Source: Candidatus Equihabitans merdae
GTDB taxonomy: Bacteria > Bacillota > Clostridia > Lachnospirales > Lachnospiraceae
NCBI GenBank assembly: GCA_018065025.1
Contig: JAGHUB010000417.1
Span: forward strand, 1 to 13,917
Reading direction: 5' to 3'
DNA length: 13,917 nucleotides
Both the position numbers and the translations under genes were made by a program. The number at the start of each line of letters is the position of its first letter. The first letter of the stretch is position 1. The notes below the pieces were generated by a model that saw only the letters and a program-made list of their open reading frames with translations, was not told the origin of the DNA and did not search any database. Of the stretch, positions 1 through 9,242 are shown one piece after another.

Positions 1-100
1 GTTTTTGATGTCTTGTTGTTTCTTGATGAGTTCATGTTAACAAAGGCTTGTGCACACTATGTACACACCAAAAAATAAATATTTTCGCATCAGAATACAT

Positions 101-140
101 AAAAAAAACGTATGAAAAGTAATGTCTTACTCTTCATACG
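101..140 (-). terminator. Intrinsic terminator after gyrA
   Basis: An inverted repeat at 109-140 has outer arms CGTATGAA and TTCATACG and inner arms AGTAA and TTACT, separated by one mismatch, with a 4-base TGTC loop. Read on the minus strand it is followed directly by eight T residues (101-108). It begins 22 bases past the gyrA stop, where the end of the leftward dnaA-to-gyrA transcripts is expected. The stem is AT-rich but 13 pairs long. Confidence 0.85.
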
Positions 141-161
141 CTTTTCTTGTTTTAATTATTA

Positions 162-2819
162 TTACTGGTCTTCCTGATCCTTTTCAGCGGCATCCAGCAG
201 TTTATCAATACCACTGTCTACATAGCCGAATCCTTCGGGAATATCCATTTCTGCAGCCTGTGCAGCTTCATCTACTGAATCACTATCTGCGATGTCATCA
301 TCCATCACATCTGTATCTTCCACGTCGATGATTTCATCCTGAAGGTCTTCTTCAGAAATATCATCTCCTACGGCTTCTTCCGGCAGAGGTCTGACCTTTG
401 CAAAGTTAGCGATGGTGACGCCTTCAGCCAGGTTCATGACCTTAACACCGGAGGTGACACGGCCAAGTCTGGAGATAGACTCGACTTCTGTACGGATCAT
501 GACGCCTTCTTCTGTGATGATCAGAATGTCTTCATCACCGAAGACACCTAAGCCGCCAACCAGTTTTCCGGTCTTCTCAGTGATGTTGTAATACTTAACA
601 CCCTTACCGGCTCTGCCCTGGATATGGAACTCTGACATATCGGTACGTTTACCCATACCCTTTTCAGTGATGAGAAGCATGTCATTGCCCTGAACAGTAA
701 GCTGAGCAGATACCAGATAGTCATCATCAGCCAATGCCATACCACGGACACCCATGGAGCTTCGACCTGTGGGACGGACATCCTTTTCATGGAAGCGGAT
801 ACCCATACCATTATGTGAGACCAGCAGGACTTCAGCATTACCGTCTGTAAATCTGACGCCAATCAGTTCATCATCTTCCGTCATGGTCATAGCCTGAAGG
901 CCTGTCTTACGGACATTTGCAAACTGAGCCAGGGGAGTCTTCTTAACGATACCCTTACGAGTAGCCATGAAGAGGTACTGGTCTTCAGGGAACTCACGAA
1001 GAGGCAGAACAGCTGTGACATATTCTTCAGGCATCAACTGCAGCAGGTTGATCATAGCTGTGCCTCTGGCATTGCGGCCGGCTTCCGGAATCTGGTAAGC
1101 CTTCATGCGATAGGCACGACCCTTGTTGGTCAGGCACAGGAGATAATGATGGTTGGTGGTGACCATAACGTCAACCACGTTATCATTTTCAATAGTCTGT
1201 GTACCACGAATACCTCTGCCGCCGCGGTTCTGAGCCTTGAAGGTATCCAGACTCATACGCTTGATATAACCCATCTGTGTGGCAGTGATGACGGATGTAT
1301 TATCCGGTACCAGATCTTCCATGGAGATTTCATCAGCCATGTATGTGATCTTGGTGCGGCGGTCATCGCCGTACTTTTCAGCGATAGCCAGCAGCTCACC
1401 TCTGATAACCATCAGCAGTTTATGACGATCTGCCAGGATTTCTTTCAGACGGGCGATGGTTGCCTGCAGTTCTCTATGTTCATTTTCGATCTTCTGACGT
1501 TCCAAACCGGCCAGAGCACGCAGACGCATGTCAACGATAGCCTGAGCCTGGGCTTCTGTCAGAGCGAAGCGCTCGATCAATGTAGCCTTGGCTGTGGGAA
1601 CATCCGGTGAACTACGGATAATGTTAATAACTTCATCGATATTATCCAGAGCAATCAGCAAGCCTTGCAGGATGTGATCACGTTCTTCGGCTTTATTAAG
1701 ATCGTATCTGGTACGGCGTGTAACGACTTCTTCCTGATGCTTCAGATAGTTGACCAGGAGTTCCTTCAGGTTCATGACCTTAGGAACGCCATTGACCAGA
1801 GCCAGATTGATGACACCGAAGGTGTCTCTCATCTTGGTGTGCTTGTAGAGATGATTCAGCACCACGTTGGGGTTGGCATCTTTACGTACGTCGATGCAGA
1901 TTTCCATACCTTCACGGCTGGAGTGATCATTAAGACCGGTGATACCATCGATCTTTTTATTCTTAACCAGTTCAGCAATGTTTTCGATGAGCTTAGCCTT
2001 GTTGACCAGGTAGGGCAGCTCGGATACCAGGATCTGAGACTTACCATTTTCCTTGGTTTCGATACGGGTGACAGCCTGTACGATAACTTTGCCGCGGCCT
2101 GTGCGGTAAGCTTCTTCGATACCGCGTCTGCCAAGGATCAAAGCACCTGTGGGGAAGTCAGGACCTTCCACCAGACTCAGCAGTTCATCGATGGTGGTCT
2201 CTTTATCTGTCACATCGTTGTCGATCATGCGGACACAGGCATTGATAACTTCACGCAGGTTGTGAGGAGGCATATTGGTAGCCATACCTACAGCGATACC
2301 TGTGGTACCATTTACCAGAAGATTGGGAATTCTGGAAGGCAGAACGGAAGGTTCTTTCTCGGTATCATCGAAGTTGGGGATGAAATCAACGGTATCCTTG
2401 TTGATGTCAGCCAGCATTTCCATGGAAATCTTGGAAAGACGGGCTTCTGTATATCGCATAGCAGCCGGTGAGTCACCGTCCACTGAACCGAAGTTACCGT
2501 GACCATCTACCAGTGTATAACGCATGGACCAGTCCTGAGCCATATTGACCAGGGCACCATAGATCGAAGAGTCACCGTGGGGATGATATTTACCCATGGT
2601 ATCACCAACGATACGGGCGCACTTACGATGGGGCTTATCCGGACCGTTGTTCAGTTCGATCATGGACCAGAGGATACGTCTCTGAACCGGTTTCAGACCA
2701 TCTCTGACATCCGGCAGGGCTCGCGCCACGATAACACTCATGGCGTAGTCGATGTAGGATGTCTCCATAGTCTTCTTCAGATCTACATCTTGAATTTGAT
2801 CAAATATTCTATCGTCCAT
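162..2819 (-). CDS. gyrA: DNA gyrase subunit A
   Basis: This is the breakage-reunion subunit of DNA gyrase (A2B2), which introduces negative supercoils ahead of replication forks in the cytoplasm. At 885 residues it is slightly long for the family. The N-terminal core has the quinolone-pocket segment [10 protein letters not shown] (79-88) and the active-site Tyr123 in RYTEAR. The coiled-coil gate follows, then the C-terminal beta-pinwheel carrying the GyrA box QNRGGRG (530-536). This box separates gyrase from topoisomerase IV ParC. The last 72 residues (814-885) are an acidic tail with about 30 Asp/Glu and 2 Lys. The ATG start has AGAGGT a few bases upstream and lies 19 bases after the gyrB stop, so the two genes are probably co-transcribed. 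Position 88 is Gly, where E. coli has Asp87 and S. aureus Glu88. Confidence 0.98.
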   Translation of the reverse strand: MDDRIFDQIQDVDLKKTMETSYIDYAMSVIVARALPDVRDGLKPVQRRILWSMIELNNGPDKPHRKCARIVGDTMGKYHPHGDSSIYGALVNMAQDWSMRYTLVDGHGNFGSVDGDSPAAMRYTEARLSKISMEMLADINKDTVDFIPNFDDTEKEPSVLPSRIPNLLVNGTTGIAVGMATNMPPHNLREVINACVRMIDNDVTDKETTIDELLSLVEGPDFPTGALILGRRGIEEAYRTGRGKVIVQAVTRIETKENGKSQILVSELPYLVNKAKLIENIAELVKNKKIDGITGLNDHSSREGMEICIDVRKDANPNVVLNHLYKHTKMRDTFGVINLALVNGVPKVMNLKELLVNYLKHQEEVVTRRTRYDLNKAEERDHILQGLLIALDNIDEVINIIRSSPDVPTAKATLIERFALTEAQAQAIVDMRLRALAGLERQKIENEHRELQATIARLKEILADRHKLLMVIRGELLAIAEKYGDDRRTKITYMADEISMEDLVPDNTSVITATQMGYIKRMSLDTFKAQNRGGRGIRGTQTIENDNVVDVMVTTNHHYLLCLTNKGRAYRMKAYQIPEAGRNARGTAMINLLQLMPEEYVTAVLPLREFPEDQYLFMATRKGIVKKTPLAQFANVRKTGLQAMTMTEDDELIGVRFTDGNAEVLLVSHNGMGIRFHEKDVRPTGRSSMGVRGMALADDDYLVSAQLTVQGNDMLLITEKGMGKRTDMSEFHIQGRAGKGVKYYNITEKTGKLVGGLGVFGDEDILIITEEGVMIRTEVESISRLGRVTSGVKVMNLAEGVTIANFAKVRPLPEEAVGDDISEEDLQDEIIDVEDTDVMDDDIADSDSVDEAAQAAEMDIPEGFGYVDSGIDKLLDAAEKDQEDQ

Positions 2820-2838
2820 TAATGACCTCTTTTATGTG

Positions 2839-5849
<3,011 letters not shown>

Positions 5850-5853
5850 GAAA

Positions 5854-6063
5854 TCAGCCGATGACCTTTACTTCTGCACCATTGAAGTTAACAACATCAC
5901 CGTCACGAAGCTTACGGCCACGTCTGGTATCTACCTCGCCATTAACTTCTACCTGACCATCCTGGATCACATACTTGGCTTCTACGCCGTCTTCAACCAG
6001 ATTCATAGCCTTCAGCAGCTGACCAAGGGTAATATATTCACTCTTTAAAGTTAATGTTTCCAT
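5854..6063 (-). CDS. yaaA: S4-domain RNA-binding protein YaaA
   Basis: This small protein (69 residues) is made up almost entirely of an S4 RNA-binding fold. The segment EYITLGQLLKAMNLVEDG (9-26) is the first helix pair, and QVEVNGEVDTRRGRKLRDGD (37-56) holds the typical VNG turn and basic RRGRK loop. It sits between dnaN and recF, the standard Gram-positive position of YaaA (also called RlbA or yaaA/ybcJ-like). Its proposed role in ribosome assembly is known only from the family. The ATG follows AAAGGA by 8 bases, and that site overlaps the dnaN stop region; the gap to dnaN is 12 bases. The symbol rests on both synteny and domain. Confidence 0.93.
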   Translation of the reverse strand: METLTLKSEYITLGQLLKAMNLVEDGVEAKYVIQDGQVEVNGEVDTRRGRKLRDGDVVNFNGAEVKVIG

Positions 6064-6075
6064 GATTGCAGTCCT

Positions 6076-7179
6076 TTATCTTACAAAGTTAACGGGCAGG
6101 ATAATGTATGTATAAGATTCCTTGTCATTGCGAATGAAACAGGGAGCCTTGGGATTGAGGAAGTAAAGTGAAACATCCTCATCGGAGATAGCACGAAGGG
6201 CATCCACCATAAACTTGGGATTAAAGCCAATCATGATATCACGACCTTCCTTCTCGATATCAATATCTTCATCCATGGAACCCAGGACTGAATCGATATT
6301 GAGCTTCATGAAGCCATCCTGAATATCCATGATGATGGGCTTCTTATCGCCTTCACGAACGAAAAGTGTGGCACGGTCGATACAACCAAGCATGACCTGA
6401 CGATTGATCTTGACCTTGGTTTCGTAATCTCTGGAAAGCATACGATCGATATCGATGTATTCGCCTTCGATAAGAGCAGAAACAACTGTGGTACCTTCCA
6501 TCTCGAAGATGACATGGTTAGGCAGGCAATACATACCGATGATGTCATCAGCTTCACCTGACAGGATCTTGGTCATCTCGTTAAGAGTCTTGCCGGGAAT
6601 GATCACCTTCTTGTGACCATAGGATTCCTTAAGCTCAACTCTCTGAATAGCCACACGATGGCTGTCCAGAGCAACTACCTTCATACCGGAACCGTTGATT
6701 TCAAAAAGTTCACCGGTCAGTATTCGGTTGCTGTCTGTCTGGGCAATTGAAAAGATGGTCTTGGAGATAACATCCTTCAGAGTCAGCTGAGAGATCTCGA
6801 TACGATCTTCCTTCTCCAGCACCGGCAGACCTGAGAAGTCTTCGCCGTCCTTACCGGAGATATTGAAAACAGCCTTGCCGCACAGGATAGTAGCTACCAT
6901 GTGATCATCGGTGCGAATCGTTACTTCCTCTTCCGGCAGCTTACGAACGATATCGGACAGCATCTTGGCATCCAGTGCGATCTTGCCTTCGACTTCGATC
7001 TCACCTTCAACCTTGGTTTCGATGCACATCTCCAGGTTATTAGATGTCAGAGTGATGTAACCATGTGCTGCTGTGATCAGGATACATTCCTGAATGGAGG
7101 AAATGGAACGAACTGCCACGGCACGAAGTGCGATACTGACAGCCTTCACCAGATCAGATTTACGGCAAATGATTTTCAT
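6076..7179 (-). CDS. dnaN: DNA polymerase III sliding clamp (beta subunit)
   Basis: DnaN forms the ring-shaped dimer that tethers the replicative polymerase to DNA and recruits repair proteins. The frame stays open to a TTG at 7197, but I chose the ATG at 7179, giving 367 residues, for two reasons. The sequence then starts MKIICRKSDLVKAVSIALR, as clamps of this group do. AAAGGAG sits 8 bases upstream and would otherwise lie inside the coding region. Three clamp domains of about 120 residues can be followed, including ALDAKMLSDIVRKLP in domain 1 and the well-kept GKTLNEMTKILSG in domain 2. The C-terminus YTYIILPVNFVR resembles the family ending LMPVR. It may be read from the dnaA promoter or from a weak candidate promoter in the gap; yaaA follows after 12 bases. 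Confidence 0.97.
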   Translation of the reverse strand: MKIICRKSDLVKAVSIALRAVAVRSISSIQECILITAAHGYITLTSNNLEMCIETKVEGEIEVEGKIALDAKMLSDIVRKLPEEEVTIRTDDHMVATILCGKAVFNISGKDGEDFSGLPVLEKEDRIEISQLTLKDVISKTIFSIAQTDSNRILTGELFEINGSGMKVVALDSHRVAIQRVELKESYGHKKVIIPGKTLNEMTKILSGEADDIIGMYCLPNHVIFEMEGTTVVSALIEGEYIDIDRMLSRDYETKVKINRQVMLGCIDRATLFVREGDKKPIIMDIQDGFMKLNIDSVLGSMDEDIDIEKEGRDIMIGFNPKFMVDALRAISDEDVSLYFLNPKAPCFIRNDKESYTYIILPVNFVR

Positions 7180-7200
7180 AAACAAAACTCCTTTCAATTG

Positions 7201-7220
7201 TCCACATTCGCTTATGTGGA
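7201..7220 (-). other. Small hairpin in the dnaN leader
   Basis: Arms TCCACAT (7201-7207) and ATGTGGA (7214-7220) form a 7-bp perfect inverted repeat with a 6-base loop, ending about 10 bases before the AAAGGAG of dnaN. Each arm also belongs to a degenerate DnaA box (TTGTCCACA at 7198-7206 and TGTGGATGT at 7215-7223). It could act as an RNA stem in the dnaN leader or simply be two inverted boxes. Confidence 0.45.
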
Positions 7221-7230
7221 TGTTCAGACA

Positions 7231-7239
7231 TTCGACAAA
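7231..7239 (-). promoter_or_regulatory. Putative Spo0A box (0A box)
   Basis: The minus strand reads TTTGTCGAA, an exact match to the 0A-box consensus of the sporulation regulator Spo0A. It lies between the candidate unwinding element and dnaN. In B. subtilis, Spo0A boxes in oriC restrain initiation when cells enter sporulation. Whether this organism carries spo0A cannot be seen here. Confidence 0.5.
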
Positions 7240-7273
7240 CTACGCACGCGTATCTATCTATGGTATGGATATA

Positions 7274-7295
7274 TAGTAGTCGTCGTAGTAGGGGC
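7274..7295 (+). other. DnaA-trio-like unwinding element with GC cluster
   Basis: Six consecutive trinucleotides TAG TAG TCG TCG TAG TAG (7274-7291) are followed by GGGC (7292-7295) and then a DnaA box at 7296. Read 3' to 5' from the box, the repeats are GAT GAT GCT GCT GAT GAT. This matches the known DnaA-trio layout of box, GC-rich spacer and 3'-GAT repeats running towards the AT-rich DNA, in the same orientation relative to dnaA as in B. subtilis. Trios 3 and 4 have C in place of the usually conserved middle A. Confidence 0.75.
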
Positions 7296-7312
7296 TGTGG
7301 ATATGTGGAAAA
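7296..7312 (-). promoter_or_regulatory. Two DnaA boxes beside the trio element
   Basis: TGTGGATAT (7296-7304) and TGTGGAAAA (7304-7312) each differ from TGTGGATAA at one base and share one base. On the dnaA-coding strand they read TTTTCCACA then ATATCCACA, leading into the GC cluster. They are in the place of the anchoring boxes from which DnaA extends onto the trios. Confidence 0.65.
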
Positions 7313-7346
7313 GCCTCTCAACCCCACTGTTTATAAGGGTTTCCGG

Positions 7347-7389
7347 TATGGATAAGTGTGTGTATAAAAATGTGGGTGGATGTGTAAAA
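7347..7389 (-). promoter_or_regulatory. DnaA-box cluster
   Basis: TATGGATAA (7347-7355, one change), TGTGTATAA (7359-7367, reverse complement TTATACACA, consensus) and TGTGTAAAA (7381-7389, one change) all face the same way. A weak minus-strand promoter candidate overlaps the last two. Confidence 0.6.
7361..7388 (-). promoter_or_regulatory. Weak candidate dnaN promoter
   Basis: On the minus strand TTTACA (7383-7388) and TATACA (7361-7366) are separated by 16 bases, giving one and two differences from the sigma-A consensus. It would give a dnaN leader of about 175 bases, with both elements buried in DnaA boxes. No better candidate was found in the gap, and read-through from dnaA is an alternative. 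Confidence 0.25.
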
Positions 7390-7426
7390 AAGGGATAACT
7401 CAAAATCGTCTCGAATTTTTGAAAAG

Positions 7427-7472
7427 TTATACACATGTTATCCACTGTGGAAATGGTGGATAGTGTGTATAA
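7427..7472. promoter_or_regulatory. DnaA-box cluster
   Basis: TTATACACA (7427-7435, consensus) and TTATCCACT (7438-7446, one change) lie 11 bp apart on the plus strand. They are followed by minus-strand TGTGTATAA (7464-7472, consensus TTATACACA). Weaker nine-mers with two changes lie at 7446-7454 and 7455-7463, the first sharing base 7446 with the preceding box. Confidence 0.7.
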
Positions 7473-7502
7473 AATTTTTGACTATTTTTCGGAAGTGTTG
7501 AG

Positions 7503-7565
7503 TTATCAACATCCTATCCACATAAACAGATAACTTATCAACATGCTATCAACAGGTTATCCACA
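7503..7565 (+). promoter_or_regulatory. DnaA-box array, 11-bp phased
   Basis: Five boxes have the same orientation: TTATCAACA (7503), CTATCCACA (7514), TTATCAACA (7535), CTATCAACA (7546) and TTATCCACA (7557). The starts are 11, 21, 11 and 11 bases apart, so they lie on one face of the helix with one unit missing. The last box is a perfect consensus and overlaps the end of dnaA. Confidence 0.85.
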
Positions 7566-8909
7566 TCCGGAAAGTTTCTTCTGAATGACTTCGATCTGAC
7601 TCTTTGTCTCAGGATTGGTCTCAATCTCCTGTTCAATCTTATGAACGGCAGACATAACCGTGGTGTGATCCTTCTTATTTACAAGAGAAGCGATGGTCTT
7701 CAAAGCATCTTCAGTCATGGTACGGCACAGATACATGGCGATCATACGAGGATGAACCACACGATTGTCTCTCTTCTGTGAGCACATCTCTTTAACAGTC
7801 AGATTAAAATGAGCAGCAACGGTTTCTATAATTATAGTAGAAGTAATCTGTCTGTTCTGATCCGGAGAAATGATATCGTTAAGGATCTCCTGGGCCAGAG
7901 GCAGATCAATGCTGCGTTTTTCAAGGATGGATTTAGCACGGATACGGTTGAGACAGCCTTCCAGCTCACGAATGTTAGTCTTAATATTGCGGGCAATATA
8001 ATCAATGATGCTGTCATCTACGTGGAAGCCGTCCAGATCTTCTTTCTTACGAAGGATAGCCACACGTGTTTCATAATCCGGCTTGTCGATATCGGCCAGC
8101 AGACCCATCTCCATACGAGATGTGATACGTTCTTCCAGATGAGTGATTTCTCTGGGAGGTTTATCGGATGAAATGATGATCTGCTTGTTGGCACGGTACA
8201 GAGCTTCGAATGTATGGAAGAATTCTTCCTGAGTACGATCCTTGCCGATGATAAACTGAATATCATCCATCAGCAGGACGTCGATGTTGCGGTACTTCTC
8301 ACGGAAGTCAGACATGACGCTGGTATTGCTGGAACGCAGGGAATCGATCAATTCATTGGTGAAGTCTTCAGATGTAACGTAGAGAATCTTAGTCTCAGGA
8401 TTCTTCTCCAGGATGAAATGAGCGATGGAGTGCATCAGGTGAGTCTTACCAAGTCCGGCAGAGGAATATAAATAAAGAGGATTGTAGATATCCCCGGGGG
8501 ACTCTGCAACTGCCAGTGAAGCAGCATGTGCGAACTTATTACTCTGACCTACAACGAAGGTATCAAATGTATATTTTGAATTCAGATGAGCATCTTCCAT
8601 AGCCTGTGTGAAGACTGACTTCTGAACCGGTTCCTTCTCCTCGCCCGGCAGCACATAATGGATATCCAGTGAAAGGCCGGTCATCTCTTCGATGGCTACA
8701 CGAAGGGGAAGGGTATACTTTTTATTCAATATATTGATAGCGGAGGATCCGGTCGGAACGGAAAGAACGATGCGGCTGTTGTCCACGGAAACGATCTCCA
8801 GAGGTTCAAGCCAGGCCTTGAAGGATACGTGGCTCATCTCACACTCTTCCTGAACGGTTTCCAGAACTTCCTGCCAATGTTCACTGACCAGTTTAAAGTT
8901 CTCTTCCAT
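7557..8909 (-). CDS. dnaA: Chromosomal replication initiator DnaA
   Basis: DnaA is the AAA+ initiator that binds DnaA boxes, oligomerises with ATP and melts oriC. This protein has 450 residues. Domain I is residues 1 to about 85 and domain II is very short (about 91-110). The AAA+ domain III has Walker A AGLGKTHLM (151-159), Walker B VLLMDDIQF (211-219) and a sensor region HLEERITSRMEMGL (257-270). Domain IV, the DNA-binding helix-turn-helix, includes HPRMIAMYLCR (386-396) and NKKDHTTV (411-418), where most DnaA proteins have GGRDHSTV or GGRDHTTV. The ATG has GGAGA about 9 bases upstream and an excellent promoter behind it. The last codons, Cys-Gly-stop, are the complement of a perfect DnaA box. 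Degenerate boxes around the promoter suggest autoregulation. Confidence 0.98.
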   Translation of the reverse strand: MEENFKLVSEHWQEVLETVQEECEMSHVSFKAWLEPLEIVSVDNSRIVLSVPTGSSAINILNKKYTLPLRVAIEEMTGLSLDIHYVLPGEEKEPVQKSVFTQAMEDAHLNSKYTFDTFVVGQSNKFAHAASLAVAESPGDIYNPLYLYSSAGLGKTHLMHSIAHFILEKNPETKILYVTSEDFTNELIDSLRSSNTSVMSDFREKYRNIDVLLMDDIQFIIGKDRTQEEFFHTFEALYRANKQIIISSDKPPREITHLEERITSRMEMGLLADIDKPDYETRVAILRKKEDLDGFHVDDSIIDYIARNIKTNIRELEGCLNRIRAKSILEKRSIDLPLAQEILNDIISPDQNRQITSTIIIETVAAHFNLTVKEMCSQKRDNRVVHPRMIAMYLCRTMTEDALKTIASLVNKKDHTTVMSAVHKIEQEIETNPETKSQIEVIQKKLSGCG

Positions 8910-8960
8910 GTTAAAAAATCTCCAAAAATACTAGCTTTTTTGCACACTTATACGCACTAA

Positions 8961-8989
8961 ATTATAGTAGAAAATGCCGAAAAATTCAA
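8961..8989 (-). promoter_or_regulatory. dnaA promoter
   Basis: On the minus strand TTGAAT (8984-8989) and a perfect TATAAT (8961-8966) are separated by 17 bases, a strong sigma-A-type promoter. The expected start point near 8954 gives a leader of about 45 bases. A one-mismatch DnaA box (TGCGTATAA, 8948-8956) would straddle that start point. Confidence 0.88.
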
Positions 8990-9020
8990 CCGCGTTCAGG
9001 GGGCTAAAAAGGTAATTAAT

Positions 9021-9035
9021 TTACATAATATGTAA
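9021..9035. promoter_or_regulatory. Perfect 15-bp dyad upstream of dnaA promoter
   Basis: TTACATA, a central A, then TATGTAA form a perfect inverted repeat with 7-bp half-sites, 32 bp upstream of the dnaA -35 element. The form suits a dimeric regulator, but I do not recognise the consensus. It is AT-rich, so chance is possible. Confidence 0.45.
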
Positions 9036-9059
9036 TAATATGACAACCAGTCCGGAAAA

Positions 9060-9117
9060 TGTGGATAGAGATATTCACATAGGAAATCCTTGTAAAATCT
9101 AGGATTTTTGTTGATAA
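9060..9117 (-). promoter_or_regulatory. Scattered DnaA boxes
   Basis: TGTGGATAG (9060-9068) and TGTTGATAA (9109-9117) each differ by one base from TGTGGATAA. ATATTCACA on the plus strand (9071-9079) is one change from TTATTCACA. Between them lies the inverted repeat AAATCCT/AGGATTT (9084-9107). Confidence 0.6.
9084..9107. repeat. Inverted repeat AAATCCT/AGGATTT
   Basis: Seven-base arms at 9084-9090 and 9101-9107 flank a 10-base spacer. CCTTGTAAAA (9088-9097) overlaps the left arm and runs into the spacer; it recurs exactly at 9206-9215 in the second structured stretch of this gap. Function is unknown. Confidence 0.4.
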
Positions 9118-9125
9118 GTGTAAAG

Positions 9126-9179
9126 TTATACACATTAAATCCACTACTTATCCACATGTAATCCACAAAATGTGGATAA
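9126..9179. promoter_or_regulatory. DnaA-box array, 11-bp phased, with inverted end box
   Basis: Plus-strand units start at 9126 (TTATACACA, consensus), 9137 (AAATCCACT, degenerate), 9148 (TTATCCACA, perfect) and 9159 (TAATCCACA, one change), each exactly 11 bases apart. A perfect box in reverse, TGTGGATAA, closes the array at 9171-9179. This is the densest box cluster upstream of dnaA. Confidence 0.88.
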
Positions 9180-9196
9180 ATTTTACGTAAACCACC

Positions 9197-9242
9197 CTCA
9201 AAAAACCTTGTAAAAAAGCCACTTTTTTGAGCATTTTTACAA
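9197..9242. repeat. Two interleaved inverted repeats
   Basis: Arms CTCAAAAAA (9197-9205) and TTTTTTGAG (9223-9231) are perfect complements. Arms TTGTAAAAA (9208-9216) and TTTTTACAA (9234-9242) are too. The pairs interlock in the order A-B-A'-B', each partner offset by 11 bp, so only one of the two hairpins can form at a time. The element ends 9 bases before the rpmH -35. Confidence 0.55.

Larger units (their letters stand above)
7180..7556. other. oriC: dnaA-dnaN gap: probable oriC unwinding region
   Basis: This 377-base gap has no credible gene. It contains many DnaA-box-like 9-mers (TTATNCACA or one change from it), a box-GC-trio arrangement at 7274-7312, an AT-rich stretch at 7251-7276 (about 73 percent A+T), an exact Spo0A-type box at 7231-7239 and a small hairpin before the dnaN ribosome site. 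In Bacillus subtilis the equivalent gap carries the unwinding element, and the order dnaA, boxes, trios, AT-rich, dnaN is the same here. Its role as the melting site is inferred. Confidence 0.88.

Noticed and set aside
49..67. Imperfect dyad TGTGCACACTATGTACACA downstream of gyrA
   Set aside because: Symmetry is broken in the centre and it sits past the gyrA terminator with no gene context; TGTGCACA alone is too short to argue for.
1665..2471. 268-codon open frame antisense to gyrA
   Set aside because: It is a shadow of the well-supported gyrA frame and resembles no known family; long antisense frames are common opposite codon-biased genes.
6168..6175. parS half-site GTGAAACA in dnaN
   Set aside because: Only half of the 16-bp palindrome is present and it lies inside coding sequence; no full parS site was found.
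7180..7197. Six-residue N-terminal extension of DnaN from a TTG start
   Set aside because: The extension codes through AAAGGAG, the natural ribosome site, and the protein from the ATG at 7179 starts exactly like other clamps.
7400..7422. AT-rich inverted repeat as a dnaA terminator
   Set aside because: The stem is short, nearly all A/T and imperfect, with no clean T-tract; it does not make a convincing terminator.
9126..9179. CRISPR-like regular repeats
   Set aside because: The 9-mer units at 11-bp spacing are DnaA boxes; there are no long repeats, unique spacers or cas genes.
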